Source: Leptofilum sp965223525 (GTDB taxonomy: Bacteria > Chloroflexota > Anaerolineae > Promineifilales > Promineifilaceae). Taken from it: 64,000 nucleotides of DNA. This document shows positions 40,367 to 49,015 of the stretch, piece after piece. Below the pieces are notes generated by a model that ran no database searches, had not been told where the DNA came from, and saw only the letters and a program-made list of their open reading frames with translations. Each line of letters opens with the position of its first letter. Positions within the stretch are counted from its first letter, which is position 1. Made by a program: the position numbers and the translations under genes. The stretch lies in assembly GCF_965223525.1 (NCBI RefSeq), contig NZ_CBDCWX010000004.1, positions 124,001 to 188,000 of the forward strand, in the 5' to 3' direction.

Positions 40367-40711
40367 TTATCCTCGCAGTACCTTCAGACGCTGTTTTGCC
40401 AGTTGTAGATCACTTTTAGGCGTTTTTTGTGATTTCTTAATGAAGCCATGTAGCAAAATCATTCTGTCGCCATCAACGGTAAAAATAACTCTAGCGATAC
40501 GGTTCTGGATTCTGGAGCGTACTTCCCATAAGTCTCGTTCTAGCTTGCGAATAAGTGGCATACCAAGCGGCCAACCAAATTGGGCAGTTTTTAGATCGTT
40601 GCCAATAACTTTTCTATCTTCGACGGGCAATCCTTTTAACCAATCACGAACAGGCTGCTTATTATTGGCTGTTTTGAAAAAGTAGACCTGTAAGCGCGGT
40701 TCGCCATTCAT
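40367..40711 (-). CDS. HigB/RelE-superfamily toxin (phage Gp49-like)
   Basis: A 114-residue mRNA interferase-type toxin of the Gp49-like HigB group, which cuts mRNA at the ribosome when free of its antitoxin. Family marks are VYFFKTANNKQPVRDWLKGL at the start (9-28), GNDLKTAQFGWPLGMPLIRK, LERDLWEVRSRIQNRIARVI in the core and FIKKSQKTPKSDLQLAKQRL at the end. The ATG at 40711 directly opens the two-gene unit. The upstream gap of 54 bp to the methyltransferase stop must hold the promoter, so the unit has its own expression. The pair has replaced or split the tail of the neighbouring gene. Confidence 0.9.
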   Translation of the reverse strand: MNGEPRLQVYFFKTANNKQPVRDWLKGLPVEDRKVIGNDLKTAQFGWPLGMPLIRKLERDLWEVRSRIQNRIARVIFTVDGDRMILLHGFIKKSQKTPKSDLQLAKQRLKVLRG

Positions 40712-40765
40712 GCTGCGAGTGTATCATTTTTGGTACGCTTGAGCAAGATAAGAATGCAGCGGTTT

Positions 40766-41968
40766 TCACAATTTGATTGAGAGGAGTTGAGCAAGGTATG
40801 GTTCGACTTGCCAATATTGTTGAAGTTGGGCGTATTCAGCAACTGCTTGCCCTGAGTTTGCCGAAGGGGCCGTTTCCACTCCCACATTATACCCCTTCCT
40901 CACCGCCCGCAATAGCAAATTCTTGGGCGTGTGGTCTGGCGAAATGAACTCCATTGCCGACACTTGGTAGCCGTGCATCCGCAAAATGGCGGCGCGGAAG
41001 GCGTCGGTGAGGATGTCGCCCAGCCGCTCATGCAGCAGATTGTGGCGCATCACGGCGTTAAATTCAGAGGGAGACGGCCGTTCCTTTAACTGCACCTGCA
41101 AATGATGATGACAGCATGGCGCGGCAATAATCACCTCGCTTTGCCAGCGAATGCCTTGCGCCAGCGTGTCGTCGGTGGCTGTGTCGCAAGCGTGCAGCGC
41201 CACCACAATGTCCGGCGGGTGGTCGGTTTGGTAATCAACAATCATGCCCTGCTCAAATGTTAAACTGTCCCAACCGAGTTGAGCAGCAATCTTTTTGTTT
41301 TTGGCGATTAGCTTCTCCTGCCCGTCTACGCCGACGATGCGGGCTTGCTTGCCCAGAATGTTGTGCAAATAATGGTAAGCGGCAAATGTCAGGTACGCGC
41401 TACCGCAGCCAAAATCAATCATGCGGATCGGTTCTGGCAGGGCGGCAATCGCGTCAATCTCATCCAGAATTTTGAGGAAGGCGTTGATTTGCTGGAACTT
41501 GGCGCGGTGATTGGCTTTGACACGGCCGTCCTTCCGCATCACTCCCATCACTTTCAAAAATGGAATATCTTCGCCCTCAGACAAAATCGTGTTTTTACGC
41601 CGATCGTGCGCCAGATCAACTGTCTGCGGCTTTTCCGTCGCCTTGCGATTGATGATCGGTTTCCCCTTTTTGCTCAAATTGATTTGAATCGTTTCGGTTT
41701 GGGTGATGATGTGGAAGTTGCGGAAAGGGAGGTTGAGGGCGGCGGTGAGGTGGGAAACGGCCGTTTCCCCTACATAATTCTTCACAATGTTCTGTTTGGC
41801 ATCAAAAAAGGAAAATTGCAAATGCCGCTTGCCCCGTACTTCCACCGGGCGCAGCTCCAGCCGCTGCCAACGAATCGTCTGCCCCCGCTGCCGCCCGCTA
41901 AAGGTGGCTCGCACAAAGTTAGCTTCGTTTAAAACGGCCTCGCGTATTGTCTTTTGGTAATCGGTCAT
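40766..41968 (-). CDS. Class I SAM-dependent methyltransferase (METTL25/RRNAD1-like)
   Basis: A cytosolic methyltransferase of 400 residues. The first 150 residues form a beta-rich N-terminal domain (RWQRLELRPVEVRGKRHLQF). SAM-binding motif I is MIDFGCGSAYLTFAAYHYL (about 183-201), motif II RIVGVDGQEKLI, and VVALHACDTATDD plus IIAAPCCHHHLQ mark the group that includes eukaryotic METTL25/RRNAD1. The substrate is unknown; RNA or protein are possible. The C-terminal tail contains the interspersed repeat peptide APSANSGQA. An extra, diverged copy of its last 95 codons lies at 39787-40077 behind a toxin-antitoxin pair. The gene carries three full ACGGCCGT copies, which shows long residence. Confidence 0.85.
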   Translation of the reverse strand: MTDYQKTIREAVLNEANFVRATFSGRQRGQTIRWQRLELRPVEVRGKRHLQFSFFDAKQNIVKNYVGETAVSHLTAALNLPFRNFHIITQTETIQINLSKKGKPIINRKATEKPQTVDLAHDRRKNTILSEGEDIPFLKVMGVMRKDGRVKANHRAKFQQINAFLKILDEIDAIAALPEPIRMIDFGCGSAYLTFAAYHYLHNILGKQARIVGVDGQEKLIAKNKKIAAQLGWDSLTFEQGMIVDYQTDHPPDIVVALHACDTATDDTLAQGIRWQSEVIIAAPCCHHHLQVQLKERPSPSEFNAVMRHNLLHERLGDILTDAFRAAILRMHGYQVSAMEFISPDHTPKNLLLRAVRKGYNVGVETAPSANSGQAVAEYAQLQQYWQVEPYLAQLLSIKL

Positions 41969-41978
41969 ATTTTGCTGA

Positions 41979-42044
41979 TGTCATACCCGCGCAGGCGGGT
42001 ATCCATTTCCCAAAGCGTGGATTGCCGCCTGCGTGGCAATGACA
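41979..42044. repeat. GTCATACCCGC-type palindromic repeat, copy 2
   Basis: Outer ends GTCATACCC and CAATGAC, inner hairpins ATACCCGCGCAGGCGGGTAT (41982-42001) and ATTGCCGCCTGCGTGGCAAT. Reverse-oriented relative of 30367-30432. It lies just upstream of the methyltransferase start codon. Confidence 0.8.
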
Positions 42045-42096
42045 GTGTAGGTTGTTAAGCCTCGACCATCCTCAAAAATCTCTGTGTTCTCTGTGG

Positions 42097-44436
42097 CTAA
42101 AGAATTTCCAAATTGGCAAAGCTAGCCGCCAGCCGCTTCACGCCCACATCGGCAAAGGCCACCGACACTTCCTCATCGTTGCCCGTCAGCTTGCTCTCGA
42201 TGACCGTGCCCTCGCCAAACTTTTTGTGGCGCACTTTTTGGCCTGTTTTGTACCTCGCCACTTGCGGGCCGGATGGTTCAAGCGCGTCCCCCTGATGGCG
42301 GGGTTGTGGCAGGTTTGATGGACGGTTAGCGATTCGTGATTGGTTGCTGGTTTGGGTGTTGTCTGCCCAGGAATAGCTTTTTCGGCTGACAGGGCGAGAG
42401 GCACCACGATTTGATGACCGACGGCCGCTTGATGAGCGATTTGAGCCAGATGAAGATGACCAGTTCCAACTGCTTGCCTGTTGAAATGTGGATTCGCGCC
42501 GCTGTTTGGCGGTGCCACCTTCGGTTAAATTCATCGGAATGTCCTGCAAAAAGCGGGAGGGGATAGCCACCTCTGTTTGGCCGAAAAAGGTGCGGCGGAA
42601 GGCGTGGGTGATGTACAAAACATCTTTGGCGCGGGTAAGGCCCACATAAAACAGACGCCGCTCTTCAGCCATCGATTCGCTATCTTCCATCGAGCGGCTG
42701 TGGGGCAGCACGCCATCTTCCAGCCCGGTGAGGAACACCACGGGAAACTCTAGCCCTTTGGCCGCGTGCAGCGTTAGCAGCGTTACCGCTTTGGGGTCGT
42801 CTTCCAGATCGTCCGTCTCGGAGACGAGGGCCACTTGCTCAAGAAATTCACCCAGCGTCAATCCCTCGCTCATCAGGGCCACACCGCGCAGTTCCATCAC
42901 GTTAGCCCAGCGATCTCGCGCTTCGTCTATGTCTTTGGCACTGTTTTCGATGTAGTCGCGGTAATTGGTTTGCTCCAAAATCAAATCAAGCAGGTCGCCG
43001 ACGGTGGCCGAATCCCGCACCACAAGCCAGGCGTTGAGCATGTTACCAAAGTTACTGAGTGCGTTGAAGGCACGGCCCCGGAATGAATGCTGCAAGTCGG
43101 GGTCCGTTGCCAGCCGCACCACCGCCTCGCTGGGAGACATGCTGTTGTAGAATGCCCACTCCTGCAAATTTTGTTGCGTTTTGGCTCCAATGCCGCGTGT
43201 GGGCGTGTTGATGACGCGGGCTAAGCTCACAGAATCGAGCGGATTATGCACTAGTCGCAGGTAGGCAATGACGTCCTTCACTTCACGCCGCTTGTAAAAT
43301 TGGGTTGCGCCTACCAGCTTGTACGGCATCTGAGCGCGAATAAACGCTTCTTCCAGCGTGCGGGATTGAGCGTTGGTGCGGTACATTACCGCCATTTCAC
43401 CCGGCGAGTAGCCTTGCAGTCGCAAATTTTGAATTTGGCTCAGCACCACGTCTGCTTCTTCCCGCTCGTCGTACACTTCGCGCACGGTGATTTTTTCGCC
43501 GCCTGCGCGGGTGGTGAACAGCTCTTTGTGGACGCGGTTTTTGTTTCGCTTAATGACTGCTTTGGCCACGTCCAAAATGACTTGGGTGGAGCGGTAATTT
43601 TGCTCCAGCAGGATCAGTTCTGCGTCCGGGTACGTTTCGCGGAATTTGTTGATGTTGCGGTAATCAGCCCCGCGCCATTTGTAGATGGATTGGTCGGAGT
43701 CGCCCACGGCGAAGATGTTGTGTCTGGCGGCGGCCAGCCTTTGCAGCAGGCCGTACTGTGCGGTGTTGGTGTCTTGAAACTCATCTACCAAAATGTATTT
43801 GTACCGCTCCTGGTATTTTTGCAGCACATCGGGCCGCTGGTCGAACAGGAGAACGGTGTTCATGAGCAGGTCGTCAAAATCCATGGCGTTGTTGGCGATG
43901 AGGACTTGTTGGTAACGGCCGTAAACCCGCTTAGTCACTTCGGCAATGTAATTCCCGGCGGCGTACATTTCCGCAGTAATCAGCTCATTTTTGGCATTGC
44001 TGATACCGTTGAGCATCTTGTTAACGGGGAACTTTTTGTCGTCCAGGTTCAAATCTTTCAGGGCTTGCTTAACAACTTGCTGCTGATCGGCCGTATCAAA
44101 AATGACAAAATCCCGCTGGTACCCCTCTAAATTATCGGTTTCCTGCCGCAAAATGCGGGCGCAGGTGGCGTGGAAAGTGCCCATCGTCAGGCCACGCGGA
44201 CGGCCGTCTAGCAGTTCTTCAATGCGGTGGTTCATCTCGCGGGCCGCTTTGTTGGTAAAGGTGACGGCCATAATTTGCCACGGGGCTACGTTCATTTCCC
44301 GGATCAGGTGGACAATTCGGTGCGTCAGAACGCGGGTTTTGCCGCTGCCCGGCCCGGCTAAAACTAAAATGGGGCCTTCGGGGGCGGTAACGGCCGTAAT
44401 TTGTGCTTCATTCAAGCCATCAAGGTAAAAAGTCAT
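42097..44436 (-). CDS. pcrA: UvrD/PcrA-type superfamily 1 DNA helicase
   Basis: A 3'-5' helicase for DNA repair, removal of replication obstacles and RecA displacement. From ATG 44436 it has 779 residues; a GTG at 44457 would add seven. Q motif GLNEAQITAVTAPEGPILVL, Walker A AGPGSGKT (27-34), motif II DEFQDTNTAQY, motif III GDSDQSIYKWRGADYR, motif IV NYRSTQVIL, motif V LHAAKGLEFPVVFL, motif VI RRLFYVGLTRAKDVLY. A Ser-rich disordered stretch (about 655-700) leads to the PcrA-type C-terminal Tudor-like domain (GQKVRHKKFGEGTVIESKL), which contacts RNA polymerase. The gene is a single unit bounded by repeats. Confidence 0.95.
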   Translation of the reverse strand: MTFYLDGLNEAQITAVTAPEGPILVLAGPGSGKTRVLTHRIVHLIREMNVAPWQIMAVTFTNKAAREMNHRIEELLDGRPRGLTMGTFHATCARILRQETDNLEGYQRDFVIFDTADQQQVVKQALKDLNLDDKKFPVNKMLNGISNAKNELITAEMYAAGNYIAEVTKRVYGRYQQVLIANNAMDFDDLLMNTVLLFDQRPDVLQKYQERYKYILVDEFQDTNTAQYGLLQRLAAARHNIFAVGDSDQSIYKWRGADYRNINKFRETYPDAELILLEQNYRSTQVILDVAKAVIKRNKNRVHKELFTTRAGGEKITVREVYDEREEADVVLSQIQNLRLQGYSPGEMAVMYRTNAQSRTLEEAFIRAQMPYKLVGATQFYKRREVKDVIAYLRLVHNPLDSVSLARVINTPTRGIGAKTQQNLQEWAFYNSMSPSEAVVRLATDPDLQHSFRGRAFNALSNFGNMLNAWLVVRDSATVGDLLDLILEQTNYRDYIENSAKDIDEARDRWANVMELRGVALMSEGLTLGEFLEQVALVSETDDLEDDPKAVTLLTLHAAKGLEFPVVFLTGLEDGVLPHSRSMEDSESMAEERRLFYVGLTRAKDVLYITHAFRRTFFGQTEVAIPSRFLQDIPMNLTEGGTAKQRRESTFQQASSWNWSSSSGSNRSSSGRRSSNRGASRPVSRKSYSWADNTQTSNQSRIANRPSNLPQPRHQGDALEPSGPQVARYKTGQKVRHKKFGEGTVIESKLTGNDEEVSVAFADVGVKRLAASFANLEIL

Positions 44437-44505
44437 GAGGTTATTGTAACGTGACACGGGGGGTTCGTCATGTCAAAATGGCGTGGTTGATTTATGAATT
44501 GGCAC

Positions 44506-45162
44506 TCAATATCCTAACCCTGCTGAACGGGCTTTGATGATCGCCTGAGCGCGGTCGGCAACCTGAAGTTTGTTGAAAATATTGGAGATATGGTTGCTAA
44601 CAGTTTTGTTGGTGATGTGCAGCCGGGCGGCAATGTCGCTGTTGCCAACTCCTTGGGCGATGAGTGTCAGGAGTTCCCGTTCGCGCTCGGTGAGTTCTGG
44701 GAAAGGGACCACGGCCGTTTCCATTTTTTGCCCTTTCCGAAAAAAAGTTGTCAATTTGCTGGCAATCTTCGGCCCGAATAACGCTTGTCCCTCAGCAACG
44801 GCAGTTACGGTTTGCAGCACTTCTGCCTTGTCGGCCCCCTTCAAAATGTAGCCTCGCGCTCCGGCGCACATCGCTGCAAAGAGTGAATCATCATCTTCTA
44901 GCATTGTAAGCATAATGATGCCAATCTTTGGCTGGTCTGCCAAAATACGGCGCGTGGCTTCGATGCCGTTCATATCTGGCATTTGAATGTCCATCAAGAT
45001 GACATCCGGTTTTGTGGATTTTGCTTGAGCGATGGCTTCCTTACCAGTGCCCGCTTCACCAATAACGGCCGTTTCTGGCGCAGCCTGCAATAAAGAAATC
45101 AGCCCCTGCCTAAATAAATTATGATCATCTACGACTAAAATGCCAATTGATTGTTTACCCAT
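44506..45162 (-). CDS. NarL/FixJ-family response regulator
   Basis: A 218-residue two-component regulator. The receiver (1-120) has the acidic pocket VVDDHNLF (Asp12/13), phospho-acceptor Asp57 in DVILMDIQMPDMNG, Thr in IIMLTMLE and Lys in YILKGADK. A linker containing the dispersed palindrome (KMETAVVPFPE) joins it to a LuxR-type helix-turn-helix (about 150-215; LTERERELLTLIAQGVGNSD and TNKTVSNHISNIFNKLQVAD). Its start overlaps the end of the kinase gene by 8 bases, so the two are one translationally coupled system. The target genes are unknown. Confidence 0.95.
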   Translation of the reverse strand: MGKQSIGILVVDDHNLFRQGLISLLQAAPETAVIGEAGTGKEAIAQAKSTKPDVILMDIQMPDMNGIEATRRILADQPKIGIIMLTMLEDDDSLFAAMCAGARGYILKGADKAEVLQTVTAVAEGQALFGPKIASKLTTFFRKGQKMETAVVPFPELTERERELLTLIAQGVGNSDIAARLHITNKTVSNHISNIFNKLQVADRAQAIIKARSAGLGY

Positions 45163-48100
45163 GATAAATAAATCCTTCCTTTGGGTTAGAAAGGGGCAGT
45201 ACGGCCGTTACATCCATCCCACCCCCTTCATTTTTCATAACCAACCCCCCCCCCAACTCTTCAGCGCGTTCGCGCATAGAGTGTAAACCTAGTCCAGATT
45301 GAAGGTTAGCCGGTAACCCGATGCCATCGTCACTAACTTCGATGCGTAATTGGGATCGGCTTCCAGTCTCCACGCATAAACTCACGTAACACTGCTTCGC
45401 CTGAGCATGGCGCACTACATTTGTAATTGCCTCCAGCACAATGCGATACGCGGCCACTTCCACAGCAGCAGAAAGGGCGGGCAGCGGGTCAGGGATAGTC
45501 GTAACTTGGATTTGCAGCGGGTGACTGCTATTTAGCTGGGCAATATGCGCTTGCAACGCGCCCACCACACCCAACTCATCGAGCGTTGGCGGACGTAATT
45601 CATACACCAGCCGCCGAATGTCAGCCACTGTCTTTTGATTTTGGGATTTTAGAGATTGCAAGAGGTCGGCCGCTGCCTGTGGGTCTGTTTCCAGCAGATC
45701 GAGAGCGGTGTCTAAAGCAAAGGTTTGGCTAGCCAGCGTAGGGCCGAGCCCATCATGCAAATCGCGGCGGATGCGGCGGCGTTCTTCCTCACGGGTGAGG
45801 ACTAATTTTTCACGCGATTGCTGCAAGGCAGTGGCTGAACGTTGCAAAGCGGCCGTCAAACGTACAGAATAAGCCATCGCACCCGCTTGTGCTGCTAGGT
45901 GGTTGAGGAGCTGCTGCTCATGAGCAGTAAAAGATTCTCCTGGCGAACGGGGCGACACAACCAGATTCCCCACAGGCTCATTCTGGTAGCGCAGAGGGAG
46001 TTCAATTGTATCTGTCACAGCCTTTCCTGTAGCTGCGCCCCCTAATGCTCCTTGCTCGTCGGCCAATTTGACGGCGACATAAGGAAGTTTGAGCGTGTTG
46101 GCGATGGTTTGCACGACTGATTGGAGCGTGGCTTCCGGAGTGGCAGTTGTTTGTAGCTGTACTCCCAATTTCGACAGGACTCCATACGGATCGTCTCTAT
46201 CACCAAACATGAGCCGATTGGCAGCGCGCTGTAGTCGTTCACGAATTGGTTGGAATAGAACTGCTATCAACCCGGTTGCCAAAAGGGAGATTATTAGATT
46301 GTTCTGTGATCGCCACAATAGGCTGAAGCCGCCAACTAACAGGGTGTAGGTTAAGAGGATAATAGCTGTTAATCCCCCATAGACCAATGTTCGGTTGATG
46401 AGAATGTCAATTTGCCAAAGCCGGTAGCGTAATAAGGCAATCGTGATTGTGATCGGTATAACGACAGGTGCTAAAGCAAGGAACAGAAACCCCAACAAAT
46501 GGAACGTTGTTGTAAGTAATAAATCGAATTGGGTCAAAATTCCAATTCCTAGCAACCCGCTATTCGCAAATATGAAGCCAAAAATGACCCACTTTGTTTG
46601 CTGTTTCTGCACCTCGTTAAAAATAAGCCGATAGCGAAAAAGTTGGGCGATAATTCCAACAATAACGACCAGGACAAAGGTGAAAGCGGGCCAGATGGCT
46701 GTTGAACGGTGTAAATTGAGTTGGGGAAAGGGAATCCATAACAGCATAAAAATGAACCAAACAATAAAAAGCAATTTGGACTGTTTGGGGTAAAAACGGC
46801 CGTTCGGGAATAAGGTCAAGAAAAGGATTATGGATCCAAACATCCCGATTTGAAAAACGGTAACAGGAATATGCCAAATCGCTGCCAAAACGGGCAAACC
46901 AACAATCGCAGGCGTAAATCCAATACCAACTGACAGAAACATCCATGAGGCAACGATACCCATGACATCATTAGATTTTCTTTTAAAAATATACAACCCA
47001 ACCCCGGCAAATATGACGGCTTGCCCATATGAGGCAAGCAAAACCCACACACCGAAATCCGGGTGGGTGATGAAAATGTTTTCATTTAATAATCGGGAAA
47101 TAGCCAAATCAGAGAATTGTGAAATTTCGGCCGGATGTAAGAAGGAGCCTAATTTTGCCTGTTCGATTATGCCCATCACAAATAAGATGCTTACCAAAAG
47201 CAAATTGATAATCCAGCCGATTCTGAGTTGCTTCACCAACACAGGTTGCGAATTTTTATGAGGGTAGAAAACTGTTTTTTGGACGGGGATTAGGTGATTG
47301 ACTTTACTATCTAGCCAGCGATGCAACGGCCGTATCCCTAACATGACCACCGCAGTCGCTACCACAACGGCTGCCCCATTGCTTTGCGAACCAACTGCTA
47401 ATGTGCCGATACCGCCGACAAGGAGAATGTATACGGCCGTTATCAACGCCGTCAATCCGCCATACACCAATGTCCTGTTGAGCAAAATGTCCACGTCCCA
47501 CAAGCGGTAACGCAAGATAGAAAGCGCCATGGCCGCTGGCAGAGCCAACGCCAAAAGCAGGTAGAGCCCACCTGCCACGAGTGTGAACAGCACTCTGTTT
47601 ACGGCCGAATTGTTAATGTTGGGATTGTTTATCAGCAGTAAGGCACTGATAATTGAAAAGAACACCAGAATGGCGAATCCAAACAGCACCCACTTCATCT
47701 GCTGTTTTTCCAATGGAGTGGCGTGGCGGCGATAGCGTACAACTTGCCCTGCAATTGCCACAGAGAACCAGGCAACGCTAATCAACAACCAAATCGCGTC
47801 TTGCCAACTACGCGTATTGGGCAGCACGGCCGTATCGGCCAGCATCAGTGGACTCCTCATGAGTATACCAATCGAGAAGACAGCCCATGATATTAACAGC
47901 CACCGCGTCCATTTGGGTTGGAAACGGCCGTTGGGAAAGAGGCAAAAGACCGCCATCAGTATCCCCATAATCATCAGGCGCAGGGCGGATATGGGGAATG
48001 CCCACTTTGGATTTGCAAATTGCAGCCCATCAATAAGAGGGGGAACAAGCCCAAACAGCGTGAAACCCAGCGCGACCAGCATGGCAAACCAATCATCTGC

Positions 48101-48385
48101 CCGCTGCCAAACAATCAACCCTGCGACCAGTAGTGAACCCACAATGACAACCAGTTCCCAGCTAACAAAGTAGATAGCAAAAAAGGTGAGTGATAGCCCC
48201 AACGCTTGCAACCCAGCTTCATAGTTATAAATATCACTCCGCAGCATTTCGTAGCGCAGTGGGGTAGCCATGGCGAGCAGAACAACAACGGCCGTTGTTA
48301 CGACAAACCAAACAGTGCGGAAAACGGCCGTTTGATTAAATTCTTTCAAAAGCAGGATATCTAATCGCTGGTTTTGGTTCTCCAT
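45155..48385 (-). CDS. NarL-type sensor histidine kinase with duplicated membrane module
   Basis: A 1076-residue inner-membrane kinase. The N-terminal 700 residues are two related multi-helix membrane modules in tandem; each ends with nearly the same block, RYRLWDVDILLNRTLVYGGL (about 305) and RYRLWQIDILINRTLVYGGL (about 655), and each has an ILFLTLFPNGRFYPK or VFCLFPNGRFQPKW element. A GAF-like domain (about 720-840) follows, then HisKA_3 with the phospho-His in RRDLHDGLGPTLA (His877), HATPase with DDGIGL (about 1019) and GLHSMRERAEELGGGL. It feeds the overlapping response regulator gene. The stimulus, presumably membrane or small-ligand related, is unknown. Many dispersed palindromes lie in the membrane part. 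Confidence 0.92.
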   Translation of the reverse strand: MENQNQRLDILLLKEFNQTAVFRTVWFVVTTAVVVLLAMATPLRYEMLRSDIYNYEAGLQALGLSLTFFAIYFVSWELVVIVGSLLVAGLIVWQRADDWFAMLVALGFTLFGLVPPLIDGLQFANPKWAFPISALRLMIMGILMAVFCLFPNGRFQPKWTRWLLISWAVFSIGILMRSPLMLADTAVLPNTRSWQDAIWLLISVAWFSVAIAGQVVRYRRHATPLEKQQMKWVLFGFAILVFFSIISALLLINNPNINNSAVNRVLFTLVAGGLYLLLALALPAAMALSILRYRLWDVDILLNRTLVYGGLTALITAVYILLVGGIGTLAVGSQSNGAAVVVATAVVMLGIRPLHRWLDSKVNHLIPVQKTVFYPHKNSQPVLVKQLRIGWIINLLLVSILFVMGIIEQAKLGSFLHPAEISQFSDLAISRLLNENIFITHPDFGVWVLLASYGQAVIFAGVGLYIFKRKSNDVMGIVASWMFLSVGIGFTPAIVGLPVLAAIWHIPVTVFQIGMFGSIILFLTLFPNGRFYPKQSKLLFIVWFIFMLLWIPFPQLNLHRSTAIWPAFTFVLVVIVGIIAQLFRYRLIFNEVQKQQTKWVIFGFIFANSGLLGIGILTQFDLLLTTTFHLLGFLFLALAPVVIPITITIALLRYRLWQIDILINRTLVYGGLTAIILLTYTLLVGGFSLLWRSQNNLIISLLATGLIAVLFQPIRERLQRAANRLMFGDRDDPYGVLSKLGVQLQTTATPEATLQSVVQTIANTLKLPYVAVKLADEQGALGGAATGKAVTDTIELPLRYQNEPVGNLVVSPRSPGESFTAHEQQLLNHLAAQAGAMAYSVRLTAALQRSATALQQSREKLVLTREEERRRIRRDLHDGLGPTLASQTFALDTALDLLETDPQAAADLLQSLKSQNQKTVADIRRLVYELRPPTLDELGVVGALQAHIAQLNSSHPLQIQVTTIPDPLPALSAAVEVAAYRIVLEAITNVVRHAQAKQCYVSLCVETGSRSQLRIEVSDDGIGLPANLQSGLGLHSMRERAEELGGGLVMKNEGGGMDVTAVLPLSNPKEGFIYHG

Positions 48386-48469
48386 ACAATCATCGCCTAA
48401 ATCGTTTGGCGCATTATAACATCTGCTTCTTCAATGGGTTTGGTTGAAAACAGGATATATCCAATGTAT

Positions 48470-49000
48470 CTATGAGTAGCTTTCTTTGTAGCCTAGCAAG
48501 CGACCGATACCGCCCACCAGTTTGATGATGAGTTGAGTAATAGGGATGGGAATATTAGGGGGGTAACTGTCGGCCAGAGGGGCAATGACGGCCAATTGCA
48601 GCAGATTGGGCAAACCATTCCTGCCCACCTTGCCCTGCTCTGCTAGCCCAAAAATTGTTTCCCAATAGGTTTGCAGCTGTCCTGGCGGGCGCACATCGGT
48701 GATAAAGCGCAACGCTCCATCACCCGCGTTCCAGAAAGTGTGCGGCGTGCCGGATGGAATGTAAACTTCTTCACCCGCACCCAACAGCCGCCGCTCACCG
48801 TCCAAAACGACTCCTAGTTGGCCGTCTACAACCTCAAACCGCTCTGCACATTGCGAATGAATATGGAGTGGGATGGCTGGCTTTGTTTCTGGTACTTCTA
48901 CGGCGTACATGATCTGCAACAGCTTACCGTTGGTCTGATCGGCCGTTTGTAAAAATGTAACCCGGTGTCCAATGGCCGGATTCCTAATTGTTTTGTTCAT
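48470..49000 (-). CDS. Cupin-domain protein
   Basis: A 176-residue protein starting at ATG 49000 behind GGAG; the frame is open to a TTG at 49015. The beta-barrel carries cupin motif 1 (PLHIHSQCAERFEVVDGQLG, about 47-66; His49, His51, Glu56) and motif 2 (GEEVYIPSGTPHTFWNAGDG, about 77-96; His88), so a metal site is likely. About 65 residues follow, with a hydrophobic stretch near the end (IPIPITQLIIKLVGGIGRLL). It follows the O-methyltransferase gene within 15 bases and is probably in one operon with it. It may act as a dioxygenase, isomerase or binding protein; the substrate is unknown. Confidence 0.82.
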   Translation of the reverse strand: MNKTIRNPAIGHRVTFLQTADQTNGKLLQIMYAVEVPETKPAIPLHIHSQCAERFEVVDGQLGVVLDGERRLLGAGEEVYIPSGTPHTFWNAGDGALRFITDVRPPGQLQTYWETIFGLAEQGKVGRNGLPNLLQLAVIAPLADSYPPNIPIPITQLIIKLVGGIGRLLGYKESYS

Positions 49001-49015
49001 TTTCCAAATCTCCAA

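Noticed and set aside
43300..44130. 276-codon frame antisense to pcrA
   Set aside because: It overlaps the conserved helicase motifs and shows no domain of its own.
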